64,000 nt of DNA from NCBI RefSeq assembly GCF_013401515.1, contig NZ_CP058529.1, forward strand, positions 868,001-932,000, given 5' to 3'. This stretch comes from Halorarum halophilum (GTDB lineage Archaea > Halobacteriota > Halobacteria > Halobacteriales > Haloferacaceae). Shown in pieces: positions 43,589 through 52,272 of the stretch. The notes beneath the pieces are model-generated. The model made no database searches. It was given only the letters and a program-made list of their open reading frames with translations, and was not told the origin of the DNA. Both the position numbers and the translations under genes were made by a program. Numbering within the stretch: the stretch's first letter is position 1; each line of letters begins with the position of its first letter.

Positions 43589-43654
43589 GTCCGGCCGGCC
43601 GCTCCCGGGAGCGTGGTACCGAACGATCTCGGGATTCTACTCGGCAGACCCGCC

Positions 43655-43936
43655 TCAGACGGGTCGATCGTGGATCTCGACGCGGCCGTTCCCGTCGACG
43701 ACGACGAGGTGGTCGCAGTAGGGGAAGCTGACCTGCCCCGTTCGAGCGCTCCCCTGGAACAGCGCGTCGAGCGCGTCGGTGTCGACGGCGTCGTGGATGG
43801 GGGGGAGTTCCGCGGCGTCGACCCCGCGGACGGAGCCCATCGCGAACGTGACCGTCGTGGCCACCGTTTCGCCCTCATAAACGGTCGTCGATGCAAGCGG
43901 GACGGGACGGGAGTCGGCGACGTTCTGGTTGCTCAC
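43655..43936 (-). CDS. HalOD1 domain protein
   Basis: The 93-aa protein matches the haloarchaeal output domain HalOD1 (FAMGSVRGVDAAELPPIHD, then CDHLVVVDGNGRVEI). It is found alone or fused to signalling proteins and is presumed to pass signals downstream. The GTG at 43934-43936 is chosen. A TATTATT box lies about 28 bp before it, whereas a TTG start 27 bp further upstream would fall on that box. Confidence 0.75.
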   Translation of the reverse strand: MSNQNVADSRPVPLASTTVYEGETVATTVTFAMGSVRGVDAAELPPIHDAVDTDALDALFQGSARTGQVSFPYCDHLVVVDGNGRVEIHDRPV

Positions 43937-44078
43937 GGGGTATCGGATGCGCTCTCGGAACAATAATAGAGGGCTGTTAAACCGTTTCAGAGGGCCGATT
44001 TCGGACGGTACGATGGAGATTTGGAACCGGACACTTCCCCCTGGAACCGACTGCCACTCGAGTGGAACTCGAAGGGAG

Positions 44079-44152
44079 AGCCGGGGGCGGGATTCGAACC
44101 CGCGAAGTCTCGATTACAAGTCGAGTGCATGCACCGCCCATGCTCCCCCGGC
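44079..44152 (-). tRNA. tRNA-Thr (anticodon UGU)
   Basis: The minus strand folds as a 74-nt tRNA. The acceptor GCCGGGG (44146-44152) pairs with 44080-44086. The anticodon stem CTCGA/TCGAG closes the loop CTTGTAA with anticodon TGT (Thr). The T-loop is TTCGAAT, the discriminator is T and no CCA is encoded. Confidence 0.95.
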
Positions 44153-44164
44153 GCGCGTCGGCGA

Positions 44165-44665
44165 TTACTCGCCCTCCCTTGAATCGGTATCGTTTTCGCC
44201 CGCCCCCAGGGGCTTTTCGAGCTCCACGCGGTGTTCCTCGTAGCCGGCGCGCTCGTAGAACTGCCGAGCGTCCTCGTTGTCGGCCATCGCCTCCAGGGAC
44301 GCCACGTCGGCCCCCTCGGCGGCGAGTTCCTCCTCGGCGGCCGCGAGCAGCAGACCGCCCAGCCCGTTTCCGCGGTCCGCCGGCCGGACGTAGAGGTTCC
44401 GGATGACGCCTCGTTCGACGTCCTGCTCGTAGCTCCCCGTTTCCGGTGCGAACATGACGAACCCCTGGATCCCGTCCTCGTCCCTGCCGACGAGGAGCCC
44501 ACCGGTGACGATGTGACGGGCCACCGCGTCCCGGGCGACGGCGCGGTTCTCCTCGGCGCGCAGGGAGGAGCCGTGGGCACGCTGGCCCGCCGCCAGGTCG
44601 ACCCAGAGGTCGGCGAGCCTGTCCGAGTCGTCCATCCTCGCGCGCTCGATCCTCACGCCGTCCAT
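44165..44665 (-). CDS. GNAT family N-acetyltransferase
   Basis: The 166-aa protein has the GNAT acetyl-CoA-binding core (IRNLYVRPADRGNGLGGLLL, the R/Q-x-x-G-x-G/A region) and the C-terminal EAMADNEDARQFYERAGYEE. It transfers an acetyl group to an amine of an unknown small molecule or protein. The ATG at 44663-44665 immediately precedes the conserved VRIERARMDD start. Confidence 0.85.
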   Translation of the reverse strand: MDGVRIERARMDDSDRLADLWVDLAAGQRAHGSSLRAEENRAVARDAVARHIVTGGLLVGRDEDGIQGFVMFAPETGSYEQDVERGVIRNLYVRPADRGNGLGGLLLAAAEEELAAEGADVASLEAMADNEDARQFYERAGYEEHRVELEKPLGAGENDTDSREGE

Positions 44666-44772
44666 CACACACACCGACGGGGGCGCGCCGCTTGGAGTTT
44701 CCGGCGTGGGTTGGGATGGAACGCGAGCACGATCGAACGGCGATGCGAATAATGGTGGTCGCACGCGCGCGT

Positions 44773-44793
44773 GAGGGAACATTTAACTCCCTC
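44773..44793 (+). promoter_or_regulatory. Palindrome spanning the TATA box of the liv operon
   Basis: A perfect 6-bp inverted repeat (GAGGGA at 44773-44778, TCCCTC at 44788-44793) encloses ATTTAAC, the best TATA-like element, about 40 bp before the livH ATG. A repressor bound here would block the basal promoter. The arrangement is seen directly; the regulator is unknown. Confidence 0.5.
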
Positions 44794-44825
44794 AAAGGAC
44801 CCCGAGACTGTGAGAGGGAATCGCA

Positions 44826-45929
44826 ATGGGTATTAGCGAATCGTACGCGCACGGACGCCGCGTCATCGGCGACAGACTTCCCGTCGTCGTGACCGCGGTA
44901 CTCTGTGTGCTCTTGTTCCTGGACCTCCTCCGACAGCTCTCGACCGGCGACATCACCGTCGCTGCCCTGGTCGGGTATCTCTGGGAGGGGCTGGTCGTCG
45001 GCCTGTCGATCGGACTCGCCGGCGTCGGACTGTCCATGACGTACAGCATCCTGAACTTCGCGAACTTCGGCCACGGCGACTACGTGACGAGCGGGGCGTT
45101 CGCCGGCTGGGCGGTGACGTGGGCGATCGCCGGCTTCGGGCAGTTCGACCTCACGACGTTGCTCTTCATCGGACAGCTCTCGACGCGCGAACTCGGCGTC
45201 TCCATCGCGACGTCGCCGTTCGCCATCCTCGTTGGCATCGTCGTCGCCGGCGCGTTCACGGTCGTGCTCTCGCTGCTCATCGACCGTGTCGTCTACAAGC
45301 CGATGCGCGACGAGGAGGGCATCTCGCTGCTCATCGCCTCCATCGGCGTCGCGCTCGTGCTCCGGTACATCATCTTCATCGTGTTCAACCAGCGGACCCG
45401 CGGGCTCACGAACGCGCAGGCAGCCCCCGAGTACGCGTTCGCGGTCGGCAGCGGTACGGTGGACATCGGCGCCCACCAGCTGACGCTCGTGGTCGTGGCT
45501 GCCGGGCTGATGCTCGGGCTCCACCTCCTGCTCCAGCGCACGAAGCTCGGGAAGGCGATGCGCGCGATGGCCGACAACGAGGACCTCGCGCGGATCACCG
45601 GCATCCCGACCGAGCGGGTCGTCCGGTTCACGTGGATCATCGGGGGCGGACTCGCGGGCGCGGGCGGGTTCCTCATCGCGCTCGAACGCGGCACCATGAA
45701 CTTCCAGTTCGGCTGGATCCTGCTGCTGCTCATCTTCGCGGCGGTCATCCTCGGCGGGATCGGCTCCATCTACGGAGCCATGTTCGGCGGGGTCGTCATG
45801 GGGATCGCACAGAACCTCTCGCTGGTCTGGATCCCCAACGAGTTCTCCACCGTCGCCGCGTTCGCCGTGATGATCTTCGTCCTGCTGTTCAAGCCGGAGG
45901 GGATCTTCTCCGGGGTGACGACGGCGTGA
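44826..45929 (+). CDS. livH: Branched-chain amino acid ABC transporter permease LivH-like
   Basis: The 367-aa protein has about eight to nine hydrophobic segments. It carries the LivH-type loop TKLGKAMRAMADNEDLARITGI that contacts the ATPases, and SYSILNFANFGHGD-like text (here MTYSILNFANFGHGD) typical of the family. First gene of livHMGF. A palindrome overlaps its TATA box. Confidence 0.9.
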   Translation: MGISESYAHGRRVIGDRLPVVVTAVLCVLLFLDLLRQLSTGDITVAALVGYLWEGLVVGLSIGLAGVGLSMTYSILNFANFGHGDYVTSGAFAGWAVTWAIAGFGQFDLTTLLFIGQLSTRELGVSIATSPFAILVGIVVAGAFTVVLSLLIDRVVYKPMRDEEGISLLIASIGVALVLRYIIFIVFNQRTRGLTNAQAAPEYAFAVGSGTVDIGAHQLTLVVVAAGLMLGLHLLLQRTKLGKAMRAMADNEDLARITGIPTERVVRFTWIIGGGLAGAGGFLIALERGTMNFQFGWILLLLIFAAVILGGIGSIYGAMFGGVVMGIAQNLSLVWIPNEFSTVAAFAVMIFVLLFKPEGIFSGVTTA

Positions 45930-46032
45930 CCCCGATCGTTTCACCTCACGCTCGCTCGCCGCCTGAGGCGGCTCGCGTGAGCTACCTCGCACGCTGCACG
46001 TGCTCCGACCGAACGACAGGGGGTGTCCGGCC

Positions 46033-47679
46033 GTGACCGATCACGATCGGACGGTGGACCGGGACTCGAACCCCCTCGACGTGGGGGCGTGGAACGAGTA
46101 CCGCGACTGGTTCCGCGAGCAGTGGGCGGAGGGCGGGAGCGTGGCGTGGGCGACGGCGCTCGGCCACCTGTTCGTGGGCCTGCTCGTGTTCTGGGCGGTG
46201 CTCTCGTTCGACCTCGGTTCGCTGCCGATCGGCGGGTCGCTCATCGGCTTCCTCTACACGCTGGTCCTCGCGGGGACGCTGTACCTCGCGGTGGCGCCGC
46301 CGATGGAGCCGTACATCGCGTGGCTCGACGAACGGTGGATGCACTCGGATCTCGACAAACTGCTCATTGTACTCGGCCACGTGTCGATCGGCTTCTTCGT
46401 GTTCGCGGTAGCGCTCGGATACGGGTTCAACGGACTGGTGAACTCGCTCGCCTCGGTGTTCTTCTTCACCGCCGTGTACGCGATGATGGTGCTCGCGCTC
46501 AACCTCCACTGGGGGTACACGGGCGTGTTCAACATCGGCGTCGCCGCCTTCATGGCAGTCGGCGTCTACACGATGGCGATCCTCACCGGGCCGGTCGATC
46601 CCGGCGTCGGCGGCGTTCCGGGGCTCGGGCTCCCGCTGCCTGTCGGCGTCCTTGGCGGGGTACTCGCGGCGTCCTTCGTCGGACTGCTCGCCGCGCTCCC
46701 GGCGCTCAAACTGCGCGCCGACTACTTCGCGATCGTCACGGTCGCGTTCTCCGAGATCGTCAGGCTCACCCTCACCTCGCAGACGTTCCAGGAGTTCACG
46801 ATCCCGCTCGTCGGGATGGAGACGGGGACGGGCGGCGCGGGCGGCATCTCGATGCCCGTGAACCCCGTCAGGCTTCTGTTCTACAGCGGGGGTGACCCGG
46901 CGTTCCTGGGCTCGGTGCTGTTCCCGCTGTTCCGCGACCTCCGGATCGAACTCGTCCCCCCGGGCAGTTCCTGGCTCGGCGTCGTCCCGCTGCCGGCGTT
47001 CACGCTCGACCTCGCGGTGAACCCGCCGGTCATCGTGAGCGTCGCGTACCTGTTCGTGCTCGCGGCGGGTGTCGCGCTGTTCTACGTGCTGCTCGTCCGG
47101 GTGGGGAACTCCCCGTTCGGTCGGGTACTGAAGGCGATCCGCGAGGACGAGCAGGTCGCCGAGGCGCTGGGGAAGGACACCCGGCGGTTCAAGATCGTCG
47201 CGTTCATGTTCGGCTGCGGGCTGATGGGGCTGGGCGGCATCTTCTGGCACGGGAGCCAGGGGTACACGAACCCCGCCGCGTTCCGGCCGATCATCACCTT
47301 CTACGTGTGGGTCGCGCTCATCATCGGCGGCGCGGGTTCGAACACGGGGAGCGTGCTCGGTGGCGCGCTGTTCGCCTCCCTGCTCTGGGAGGGGCCGACG
47401 TACCTCAGGCGCGTGATCTCGAACTACGTCAACCTCGGCCAGGCACCGCCGACGTTCCCGGGGGCGGTCGGTCCGTTCCTCGAGGGGAAGGTGCTGCCGT
47501 TCCTCGCGTTCATGCTCAACAACATCAACGCGCTGCGGTTCATCCTGGTGGGCGCCATCCTCATCTGGCTGATGCAGCGACGGCCGGAGGGGCTGCTCGG
47601 CCACCGGAAGGAGGAGGCCGCCGCGGTGCCGCTCGGCCGCCGTACCGCCGCGACCGACGGGGGTGGCGACGATGAGTGA
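46033..47679 (+). CDS. livM: Branched-chain amino acid ABC transporter permease LivM-like
   Basis: The 548-aa protein has about ten hydrophobic segments and the characteristic NLHWGYTGVFNIGVAAFMAV and FGRVLKAIREDEQVAEALGK motifs. It is longer than most LivM (about 300-420 aa) because of an N-terminal extension with extra helices. GTG at 46033 is taken as the start; another GTG at 46000 is possible. Its last codons overlap the livG start (ATGAGTGA). Confidence 0.9.
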   Translation: MTDHDRTVDRDSNPLDVGAWNEYRDWFREQWAEGGSVAWATALGHLFVGLLVFWAVLSFDLGSLPIGGSLIGFLYTLVLAGTLYLAVAPPMEPYIAWLDERWMHSDLDKLLIVLGHVSIGFFVFAVALGYGFNGLVNSLASVFFFTAVYAMMVLALNLHWGYTGVFNIGVAAFMAVGVYTMAILTGPVDPGVGGVPGLGLPLPVGVLGGVLAASFVGLLAALPALKLRADYFAIVTVAFSEIVRLTLTSQTFQEFTIPLVGMETGTGGAGGISMPVNPVRLLFYSGGDPAFLGSVLFPLFRDLRIELVPPGSSWLGVVPLPAFTLDLAVNPPVIVSVAYLFVLAAGVALFYVLLVRVGNSPFGRVLKAIREDEQVAEALGKDTRRFKIVAFMFGCGLMGLGGIFWHGSQGYTNPAAFRPIITFYVWVALIIGGAGSNTGSVLGGALFASLLWEGPTYLRRVISNYVNLGQAPPTFPGAVGPFLEGKVLPFLAFMLNNINALRFILVGAILIWLMQRRPEGLLGHRKEEAAAVPLGRRTAATDGGGDDE

Positions 47680-48502
47680 GGCGACCGAGGCTCCCCCCGA
47701 GGAGTCGACGGACGCGGTTCCCGGGGAGGACTCCGAGCCGCCCCTCGTCGTCGAGGACCTCCGCAAGACGTTCGGCGGCATCACGGCCGTCGACGGCGCG
47801 AGCTTCTCCGTCGAGGAGGGGACGCTGACGGGGCTCATCGGCCCGAACGGCGCGGGCAAGTCCACGACGTTCAACCTCATCACCGGCGTCCACCGGCCGA
47901 CGAGCGGGACCGTGCGGTTCCACGGCGAAGACATCACCGGGCTGTCGACCCACCGAATCGCGAACCGCGGGCTGGTCCGGACGTTCCAGATCGCCCGTGA
48001 ACTCGAGGAGATGACCGTGCTGGAGAACATGATGCTCGCGCCGAAGGGCCAGGTCGGCGAGCGCTTCTGGCACTCGGTCCTCCCCGGCCTCCGCGGCCAG
48101 GTGATCGAACAGGAGGAGGAGCTCCGCGAGCGTGCCTGGCAGCAGCTGGAGTTCTTCGAGATCGACCACCTGGCGGACGAGTACGCGGGGAACCTCTCGG
48201 GCGGCCAGCGAAAGTTGCTGGAGATGGCCCGAGCGCTGCTGACGGACCCCGAACTCGTCCTGCTGGACGAGCCGCTGGCGGGCGTGAACCCGACGCTGGA
48301 GGAGAAACTGCTCGACCGCGTACACGAACTGCGCGAGCGGGGCAACACGTTCCTGCTCGTCGAACACGACATGGACGTCATCATGGAGAACTGCGAACAC
48401 GTTATCGTCATGCATCAGGGGCAGGTGCTCGCCGAGGGCACGCCCGCGGAGATCACAGGCAACGAGGAGGTCGTCGAGGCGTACCTCGGGGGTGACGTGT
48501 AA
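47672..48502 (+). CDS. livG: Branched-chain amino acid ABC transporter ATPase LivG-like
   Basis: The 276-aa ATPase has Walker A IGPNGAGKST, signature NLSGGQRKLLEMARALL, Walker B LVLLDEPLAGVNP and the switch LLVEHDMDVIM. The FEIDHLADEYAGNLSG segment is typical of LivG. The ATG at 47672 overlaps livM, and the stop overlaps the livF ATG (TAATG), so the genes are translationally coupled. The first 23 residues are acidic and unconserved. Confidence 0.92.
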   Translation: MSEATEAPPEESTDAVPGEDSEPPLVVEDLRKTFGGITAVDGASFSVEEGTLTGLIGPNGAGKSTTFNLITGVHRPTSGTVRFHGEDITGLSTHRIANRGLVRTFQIARELEEMTVLENMMLAPKGQVGERFWHSVLPGLRGQVIEQEEELRERAWQQLEFFEIDHLADEYAGNLSGGQRKLLEMARALLTDPELVLLDEPLAGVNPTLEEKLLDRVHELRERGNTFLLVEHDMDVIMENCEHVIVMHQGQVLAEGTPAEITGNEEVVEAYLGGDV

Positions 48503-49371
48503 TGGGTGACCCGAGTCGGCACTCGGACGCCGGGGAAGTGGACGCCCGAGGCGGTGACGGAAACCCCGCCGAGGTGGACGCCCGAGATGGCGACGGAAGC
48601 CCCGCCGAGGCGTCCCCTTCCGGCGCCTCCGGCGCGACGGCGGCGAGCGAATCCGCGACCGACGGCGACGCCCTGCTCCGGGTGCGGGACCTCGACGCGG
48701 GCTACGGCGACCTCCAGATCCTCCGGGACGTCGACCTCGACGTCGCGGACGGCGAGTACGTCACCATCGTCGGCCCGAACGGGGCCGGCAAGTCGACCGT
48801 GATGAAGTCGGTGTTCGGGCTGACGACCTACATGGGCGGCACGGTGACGTTCGCGGAGGAGGCCATCCACGGCCTGGCGCCCGAGGAGATCATCCACCGG
48901 GGCGTCGGCTACGTCCCGCAGAACGAGAACGTCTTCGAGAGCCTCTCGGTCCGTGAGAACCTGGAGATGGGCGCGTACATCCTCGACGACGTCCCCGAGG
49001 ACCGGATTCGGGAGATCTACGACCGCTTCCCCATCCTGGAAGAGCGCGAGGGGCAGACGGCCGGCACGATGTCGGGCGGACAGCGCCAGATGCTCGCGAT
49101 GGGTCGCGCGCTGATGCTCGACCCGGACCTCCTGCTCCTCGACGAGCCGTCGGCCGGCCTCGCACCGGACCTCGTCGCGGACATGTTCGACCGCATCGAC
49201 AAGATCAACGCGGACGGGACGTCGATCCTCATGGTCGAGCAGAACGCGAAGGAAGCGCTCCGGCGCTGCGACCGCGGCTACGTGCTCGTGAACGGCGAGA
49301 ACGCCTACGTCGACTCCGGCGATGCGCTGCTCGCCGACGAGCAGGTCCGGCAGGACTTCCTGGGCGGCTAA
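48502..49371 (+). CDS. livF: Branched-chain amino acid ABC transporter ATPase LivF-like
   Basis: The 289-aa ATPase has Walker A VGPNGAGKST, signature GTMSGGQRQMLAMGRALM, Walker B LLLLDEPSAGLAP and the switch LMVEQNAKEAL. It has an unusual 50-residue N-terminal extension of Asp/Gly/Ala/Ser built partly from a 36-bp tandem repeat. With LivH, LivM and LivG it completes the importer; no periplasmic-type binding protein is in the window. Confidence 0.92.
   Translation: MGDPSRHSDAGEVDARGGDGNPAEVDARDGDGSPAEASPSGASGATAASESATDGDALLRVRDLDAGYGDLQILRDVDLDVADGEYVTIVGPNGAGKSTVMKSVFGLTTYMGGTVTFAEEAIHGLAPEEIIHRGVGYVPQNENVFESLSVRENLEMGAYILDDVPEDRIREIYDRFPILEEREGQTAGTMSGGQRQMLAMGRALMLDPDLLLLDEPSAGLAPDLVADMFDRIDKINADGTSILMVEQNAKEALRRCDRGYVLVNGENAYVDSGDALLADEQVRQDFLGG
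48535..48606 (+). repeat. Two 36-bp tandem repeats at the start of livF
   Basis: Two adjacent 36-bp units (48535-48570, 48571-48606) encode nearly the same 12 residues, EVDARxGDGxPA. They differ at a few bases and expand a disordered N-terminal tail. Confidence 0.85.
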
Positions 49372-49564
49372 TCGGCTTCACCGGCTCGTTTTTTCCGTGA
49401 TCGGATTCGGTCGCTGGTCGACGGACGAGCGACCGCCTCGAGAGCCCCCGGATGGTCAGTCGAGCGTCGCGGTTGACAACCGTAGCGTACGCGTTCGATA
49501 GCCGGGCCGCGCCACTCGATGGGCGTGAGGGTCACGTGAGCACCAGCAAGCGTGATGGTTCTAG

Positions 49565-49806
49565 ACGGCTACGCCGTTCATCACTCTGCGAATCGGGGAT
49601 TCGCTGAGGCCGCGAGAGCGAAGCGCTCGCCCGCTGCCGAAAAACTCCGATTTTCGTGCACGTCCGAGGAGCTTGCTCCGAGGGAAAGCCCAGCGTGTGG
49701 CGCGCGAGTCTCGTGAACGTCAGCGAACGGGACTTCGGGAGTCGCAGCCCGCATGGTTCGAGACGGCTCTGCCGTCTCGTCATCACGAGAGAGCTTCGCT
49801 CTCTCG
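49565..49806. repeat. Cluster of short perfect hairpins in a non-coding region
   Basis: The 574-bp gap between livF and the next gene (49372-49945) has no believable gene. It does contain at least six tight inverted repeats: 49565-49577, 49588-49604, 49616-49628, 49668-49679, and two perfect 9-bp stems with 3-nt loops at 49759-49779 and 49786-49806. One module (ATGGTTC then AGACGGCT and CGCCGT or TGCCGT) recurs at 49556 and 49753. The cluster resembles a repeated palindromic island rather than a decayed gene. Confidence 0.6.
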
Positions 49807-49945
49807 AACGACAGCGAGCGAAGCGAGCGAGCAGGAACGTCTCCCGTAAGTCGAGAACCACGGGGGCTTCCTGGTAGTTCCTCGCGGTTTCGGATCCCCG
49901 AAGCTCACGTCCTGGAACTTGACCGCACCGACCACCCGATGAGAA

Positions 49946-50191
49946 TCAGTCGAGGACGTACCGGTCGTCGTCCCGCGAGACGAAGCCGCCCTTCCGCAGC
50001 GTCTTCAGGATGCTGTACAGCGAGAGGCGTTTCATGTCGAGCCCCTCACAGAGGTCGTCCTCCGTGACCGCGCCGTGGGTCGCGAGGTAGAGGTAGACCA
50101 GTTTCGCGCGGGGCGAGGAGAGCTCCGCCGGAACTCGCTCCATCGCCGTCTCCGCCTCGCCCGTCGGTCCGGGTCGCGTACGTGCCTGCAT
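49946..50191 (-). CDS. Small winged-helix regulator
   Basis: From the ATG at 50189-50191 the protein is 81 aa with a single winged-helix fold (PRAKLVYLYLATHGAVTEDD, then LSLYSILKTLRKGGFVSRDD), similar to MarR/TrmB-type domains. It lies next to the 3' end of sdhA on the same strand, about 200 bp away, without an obvious link. Confidence 0.78.
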   Translation of the reverse strand: MQARTRPGPTGEAETAMERVPAELSSPRAKLVYLYLATHGAVTEDDLCEGLDMKRLSLYSILKTLRKGGFVSRDDDRYVLD

Positions 50192-50395
50192 GATCGTACC
50201 GACACCATGGCTTCGACACCCGTAAAACCCCCGTACGACTATCGTCGAAATCCCACGGAGAGGGCCTCTGGAGGCCATCGACGGCGACGTGACGGGTTCA
50301 TCGGGTTCCGAGTAAACTGGGCGTCGACGCGTGTCGGACCCGGTCTTCGACTCCTGACGGACCGGTCCGGCAAAACTTTCGAGAGAACAGTGGAG

Positions 50396-52249
50396 TCAGT
50401 ACGACCGGATCTTCGGCTCGTACTTCTTCTCCTCGCCCTCGAGGAGGACCGGTTTGTACCACAGTTCGGGCGTGCCGTCGTTCCACGACAGCATCGTGTG
50501 CTTGAGCCACTCGTCGTCGTTGCGCTCCTGAAACTCCGCGCGCCAGTGGGCGCCGCGGAACTCCTCGCGGGCGAGCGCGCCGAGCGTGATCGCCTCCGCG
50601 AGGTCGAGGACGTTGCGTGTCTCGATCGTCTGGATGAGGTCCGTGTTGAACGTCCGCGATGGGTCCTTCACGAAGACGTCCTGGTACCGTTCACGGGCCT
50701 CGCGGATGTCGCGGAGCGCCTGCTTGAGCCCCGCCTCCTCGCGGAACACGTTGACGTTCGCGGTCATCGACTGCTGGACGGCCGCGCGGATCTCGGCGTG
50801 CTGGACGCCCTCGTCGCGGTCCATCAGCGCCTGGACGCGCTCGCGCTCGGCCTCGACGGTCCGCTCGACGACGTCGCCGGCGGCTGCGTTGCCCGTCTCC
50901 GTCCTGACGCCGCCGTCCGCCGCGGCGTCGTCCCCGGTGCCGGTCGCGCCGACCGCGCCGGGTTCGACCGGCGTGTCGACCTCGCCGAGTTCGTACTCGC
51001 CCTGCTGACCCGTCGTCACCTGGGCCTCGCCGAGGTCCCTGCCCGCGGCGTGCTGGCCGGCGCGCTTGCCGAAGACGATGAGTTCGGGGAGCGCGTTGCC
51101 GCCGAGGCGGTTCGCCCCGTGGACCGACGCGCAGGCGCACTCGCCCGCGGCGTACAGGCCGGTGATGCACGTCTCGCCGTTCTCGTCCGTCTCGATCCCG
51201 CCCATCGCGTAGTGCTGGCCGGGTTTCACGGGCATCGGCTCCTCCAGCCCGTCGACGCCCTCGAAGTCCTCCGCGAGGTGGAGGATGTTCTCCAGTCGGT
51301 CGGTGATGCGGTCCTCGCCGAGGTGGCGCATGTCGAGGTGGACGTACTCGTCCTCGATGCCGCGCCCCGCGTTCACCTCGCTCAGCTCCGCGCGGGCGAC
51401 GACGTCGCGGGAGGCGAGTTCCCCGTCGTTGCTCGCGTAGCCGTACTCGAACATGAAGCGCTCGCCCTCGGCGTTGTAGAGGATGCCGCCCTCGCCGCGC
51501 ACGCCTTCAGAGATGAGCACACCCGTGCTGGGCAGGCTCGTCGGGTGGAACTGGATGAACTCCATGTCCTCCATGGGGACGCCCGCGCGGTAGGCCATCG
51601 CGACGCCGTCGCCGGTGTTGGACACCGCGTTGGTCGTGTGGTCGTACACCTGGCCGGGGCCGCCGGTCGCCAGGATGACGCCGTCGTTCGCCCGGAAGCC
51701 CGAGAGCTCGCCCGACTTGATGTCGTAGGCGACGACGCCGTGGCAGGTGCGGTCCTCTGGTCGCTCCTCGTCGGTGACCGCGAGGTCGGTGACGTACCAC
51801 TCGTCGTAGACGGTGACGCCGCGCTTCACGAGCTGCTCGTACATCGTGTGGAGCAGCTGGTGGCCCGTCTCGGCGCCGGCGTAGGTGGTGCGGGGGAACG
51901 AGAGGCCGCCGAACGGCCGCTGGGAGACACGCCCGTCCTCGTCCCGCGAGAACGCCATCCCCCAGTGTTCGAGCTGGATGGTCTCCTTCGGGCTCTGCTT
52001 GCAGAGGGTCTCGACCACTGGCGCGTCGCCGAGGTAGTCCGAGCCCTTCATCGTGTCGTAGGCGTGGTCCTCCCAGGAGTCGCCGTCGCGCAGCGCGGCG
52101 TTGATCCCGCCCTCGGCCGCGCCCGTGTGGCTCCGCACCGGGTGCAACTTCGAGACGATGGCAACGTCCGCGCCCTCCTCCTGGGCGGCGATGGCCGCGC
52201 GGAGTCCCGCGCCGCCGGCGCCGACCACGATGACGTCGTGTTCGTGCAT
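50396..52249 (-). CDS. sdhA: Succinate dehydrogenase flavoprotein subunit
   Basis: SdhA oxidises succinate to fumarate in the TCA cycle. The 617-aa protein has the FAD-binding VIVVGAGGAGLRAAIAA, the HPVRSHTGAAEGGIN covalent-FAD region, FIQFHPTSL and the GGIETD/RLGGNALPELIVFG motifs. A Gly/Asp/Ala/Thr-rich stretch (about 420-458) interrupts the C-terminal part and is absent from most relatives. Last gene of sdhCDBA; its ATG follows sdhB by about 23 bp. Confidence 0.95.
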   Translation of the reverse strand: MHEHDVIVVGAGGAGLRAAIAAQEEGADVAIVSKLHPVRSHTGAAEGGINAALRDGDSWEDHAYDTMKGSDYLGDAPVVETLCKQSPKETIQLEHWGMAFSRDEDGRVSQRPFGGLSFPRTTYAGAETGHQLLHTMYEQLVKRGVTVYDEWYVTDLAVTDEERPEDRTCHGVVAYDIKSGELSGFRANDGVILATGGPGQVYDHTTNAVSNTGDGVAMAYRAGVPMEDMEFIQFHPTSLPSTGVLISEGVRGEGGILYNAEGERFMFEYGYASNDGELASRDVVARAELSEVNAGRGIEDEYVHLDMRHLGEDRITDRLENILHLAEDFEGVDGLEEPMPVKPGQHYAMGGIETDENGETCITGLYAAGECACASVHGANRLGGNALPELIVFGKRAGQHAAGRDLGEAQVTTGQQGEYELGEVDTPVEPGAVGATGTGDDAAADGGVRTETGNAAAGDVVERTVEAERERVQALMDRDEGVQHAEIRAAVQQSMTANVNVFREEAGLKQALRDIREARERYQDVFVKDPSRTFNTDLIQTIETRNVLDLAEAITLGALAREEFRGAHWRAEFQERNDDEWLKHTMLSWNDGTPELWYKPVLLEGEEKKYEPKIRSY

Positions 52250-52272
52250 GGTTTGTGTAGTGTCGTGTGTCG

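Noticed and set aside
45982-48411. 809-codon open frame antisense to livM-livG
   Set aside because: A high-GC shadow frame; its residues are Arg/Glu/Pro-rich without any domain, while the plus strand encodes clear transporter genes.
49532-49877. Short open frames in the palindromic region
   Set aside because: They arise from the hairpin repeats and have repeated residues and no protein-like pattern.
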